Positions 4,820 to 5,535 of a stretch of DNA of 5,535 nt are shown piece by piece. The DNA lies in contig JAFGQJ010000232.1 in assembly GCA_016935715.1 (NCBI GenBank), positions 1 to 5,535 on the forward strand, read 5' to 3'. The notes under the pieces were generated by a model that was not told where the DNA came from, searched no databases, and saw only the letters and a program-made list of their open reading frames with translations. The DNA comes from Spirochaetales bacterium (lineage in GTDB: Bacteria; Spirochaetota; Spirochaetia; SZUA-6; DRHE01). The position numbers were made by a program, and so were the translations under genes. Numbering within the stretch: position 1 is the first letter of the stretch; each line of letters starts with the position of its first letter.

Positions 4820-5535
4820 TTGCACGAAGCGCAGGGACGCAGCTCCTGGAGTCGAATTCTCGTTGAACCGGCGCGCAGAGAGTCCTGGATCCGGGACGTT
4901 CGCGAGCTGGACCGGAAGATCCACGCCTTTCTCCAATTTGCACCCGAGCTCGGGCGGGAAATAGCCGCCGGTTGCGGATCTTCCCCGTCGGTACGGGGCA
5001 GCGACGGTTCGCTGAACGGGATCCCTTTCGCTGTCAAGGACAATATCGCCGTCCGTTCGTTCAAGCTGACCTGCGGGTCCAGGATGCTGCAAGATTTCGT
5101 TTCTCCCTATACGGCTACGGCGGTTCAGAGGCTCATGGAAACCGGGGCGGTTCCGGTGGGCAAGACGAACCTCGACGAATTCGGCATGGGATCTTCTACG
5201 GAAAACTCCGCTTTCGCTCTGACCTGCAATCCCTGGGATCTGGAGCGCGTGCCGGGCGGATCCAGCGGCGGGTCGGCCGCTGCAGTGGCGGCAGGACTGG
5301 TTCCTTTTGCCCTGGGATCCGACACCGGGGGATCGGTGCGGCAGCCTGCCGCTTTCTGCGGTGTATACGGTCTGAAGCCCACCTATGGAGCAGTCTCCCG
5401 CTTCGGGCTGGTTGCCTACGCCTCGTCGCTGGAGGTCATCGGAGTCATCGCTCGCGAGATTCCGATGATTCGGGAGGTGTTCGCAGCGATCCGCGGACAG
5501 GACCCGCGGGACCACAGCTCGGCGGTCTACGAAGA
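4820..5535 (+). CDS. gatA: Asp/Glu-tRNA amidotransferase subunit A, N-terminal half (runs off the window)
   Basis: This is the glutaminase/amidase subunit of GatCAB, which frees ammonia from glutamine and passes it to GatB for transamidation. 238 codons are present of a usual total near 480; there is no stop before the window ends. Amidase-signature motifs are intact: GIPFAVKDNI (67-76) with K73, PGGSSGGSAAAVAAG (145-159) with cis-Ser S148, and GSDTGGSVRQPA (166-177) with nucleophile S172. These sit at a constant offset of 6 from the triad K79/S154/S178 that I recall for Staphylococcus aureus GatA. That offset supports the TTG start at 4820, which is also the first start codon after the in-frame TAG at 4814. 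The first 35 residues diverge from the usual GatA N-terminus, with recognisable alignment from about RDVRELDRKIHAFL. gatB may follow outside the window. Confidence 0.95.
   Translation, partial: MHEAQGRSSWSRILVEPARRESWIRDVRELDRKIHAFLQFAPELGREIAAGCGSSPSVRGSDGSLNGIPFAVKDNIAVRSFKLTCGSRMLQDFVSPYTATAVQRLMETGAVPVGKTNLDEFGMGSSTENSAFALTCNPWDLERVPGGSSGGSAAAVAAGLVPFALGSDTGGSVRQPAAFCGVYGLKPTYGAVSRFGLVAYASSLEVIGVIAREIPMIREVFAAIRGQDPRDHSSAVYE

Overview
The window is a roughly 55% GC bacterial chromosome segment of conserved housekeeping genes, most likely from a spirochaete of the Treponema/Spirochaeta type. This rests on the DnaX N-terminus (SYEVTATRKRPQ, where most bacteria have something like SYxVLARKWRP), on the run dnaX-ybaB-recR that I recall from Treponema, and on a cytoplasmic MGH1-like glycoside hydrolase of a kind I associate with spirochaetes. 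The lineage call is from memory and is moderate in confidence.

Left block (1-2734, all + strand): the 3' part of tRNA-Ser(GGA), without encoded CCA, is followed after only 2-3 nt by the small bacterial SRP RNA (ffs), which ends in a run of eight T. Then come dnaX (clamp-loader ATPase), ybaB (nucleoid-associated protein, 2 nt after dnaX) and recR (recombination mediator, 5 nt after ybaB). The three protein genes form one tightly packed operon linking replication and recombinational repair. No convincing promoter is visible in the 50 bp before dnaX.

Middle block (2765-4186, - strand): one convergent gene, 30 bp from recR, encodes a 473-residue (alpha/alpha)6-barrel glycosidase of the GH63/GH37 (clan GH-G, MGH1-like) type. 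Its fold motifs are clear, but several positions that normally form the active site appear replaced.

Right block (4187-5535): a 334-bp divergent intergenic region carries two good sigma70-type promoters facing the glycosidase, a 45-bp inverted repeat between them, and a promoter with a perfect -35 box facing gatC. gatC and the first half of gatA follow. They encode subunits of the tRNA-dependent amidotransferase that makes Gln-tRNA(Gln) and/or Asn-tRNA(Asn). gatA starts at TTG, runs off the window, and keeps the full Lys-Ser-Ser catalytic triad.

Most of the window is ordinary core genome. I see no mobile element, CRISPR array, defence system or clearly new multi-gene system. The points most worth a second look are the abutting tRNA/SRP RNA pair, the altered active site of the glycosidase, and the two-promoter/hairpin leader upstream of it.
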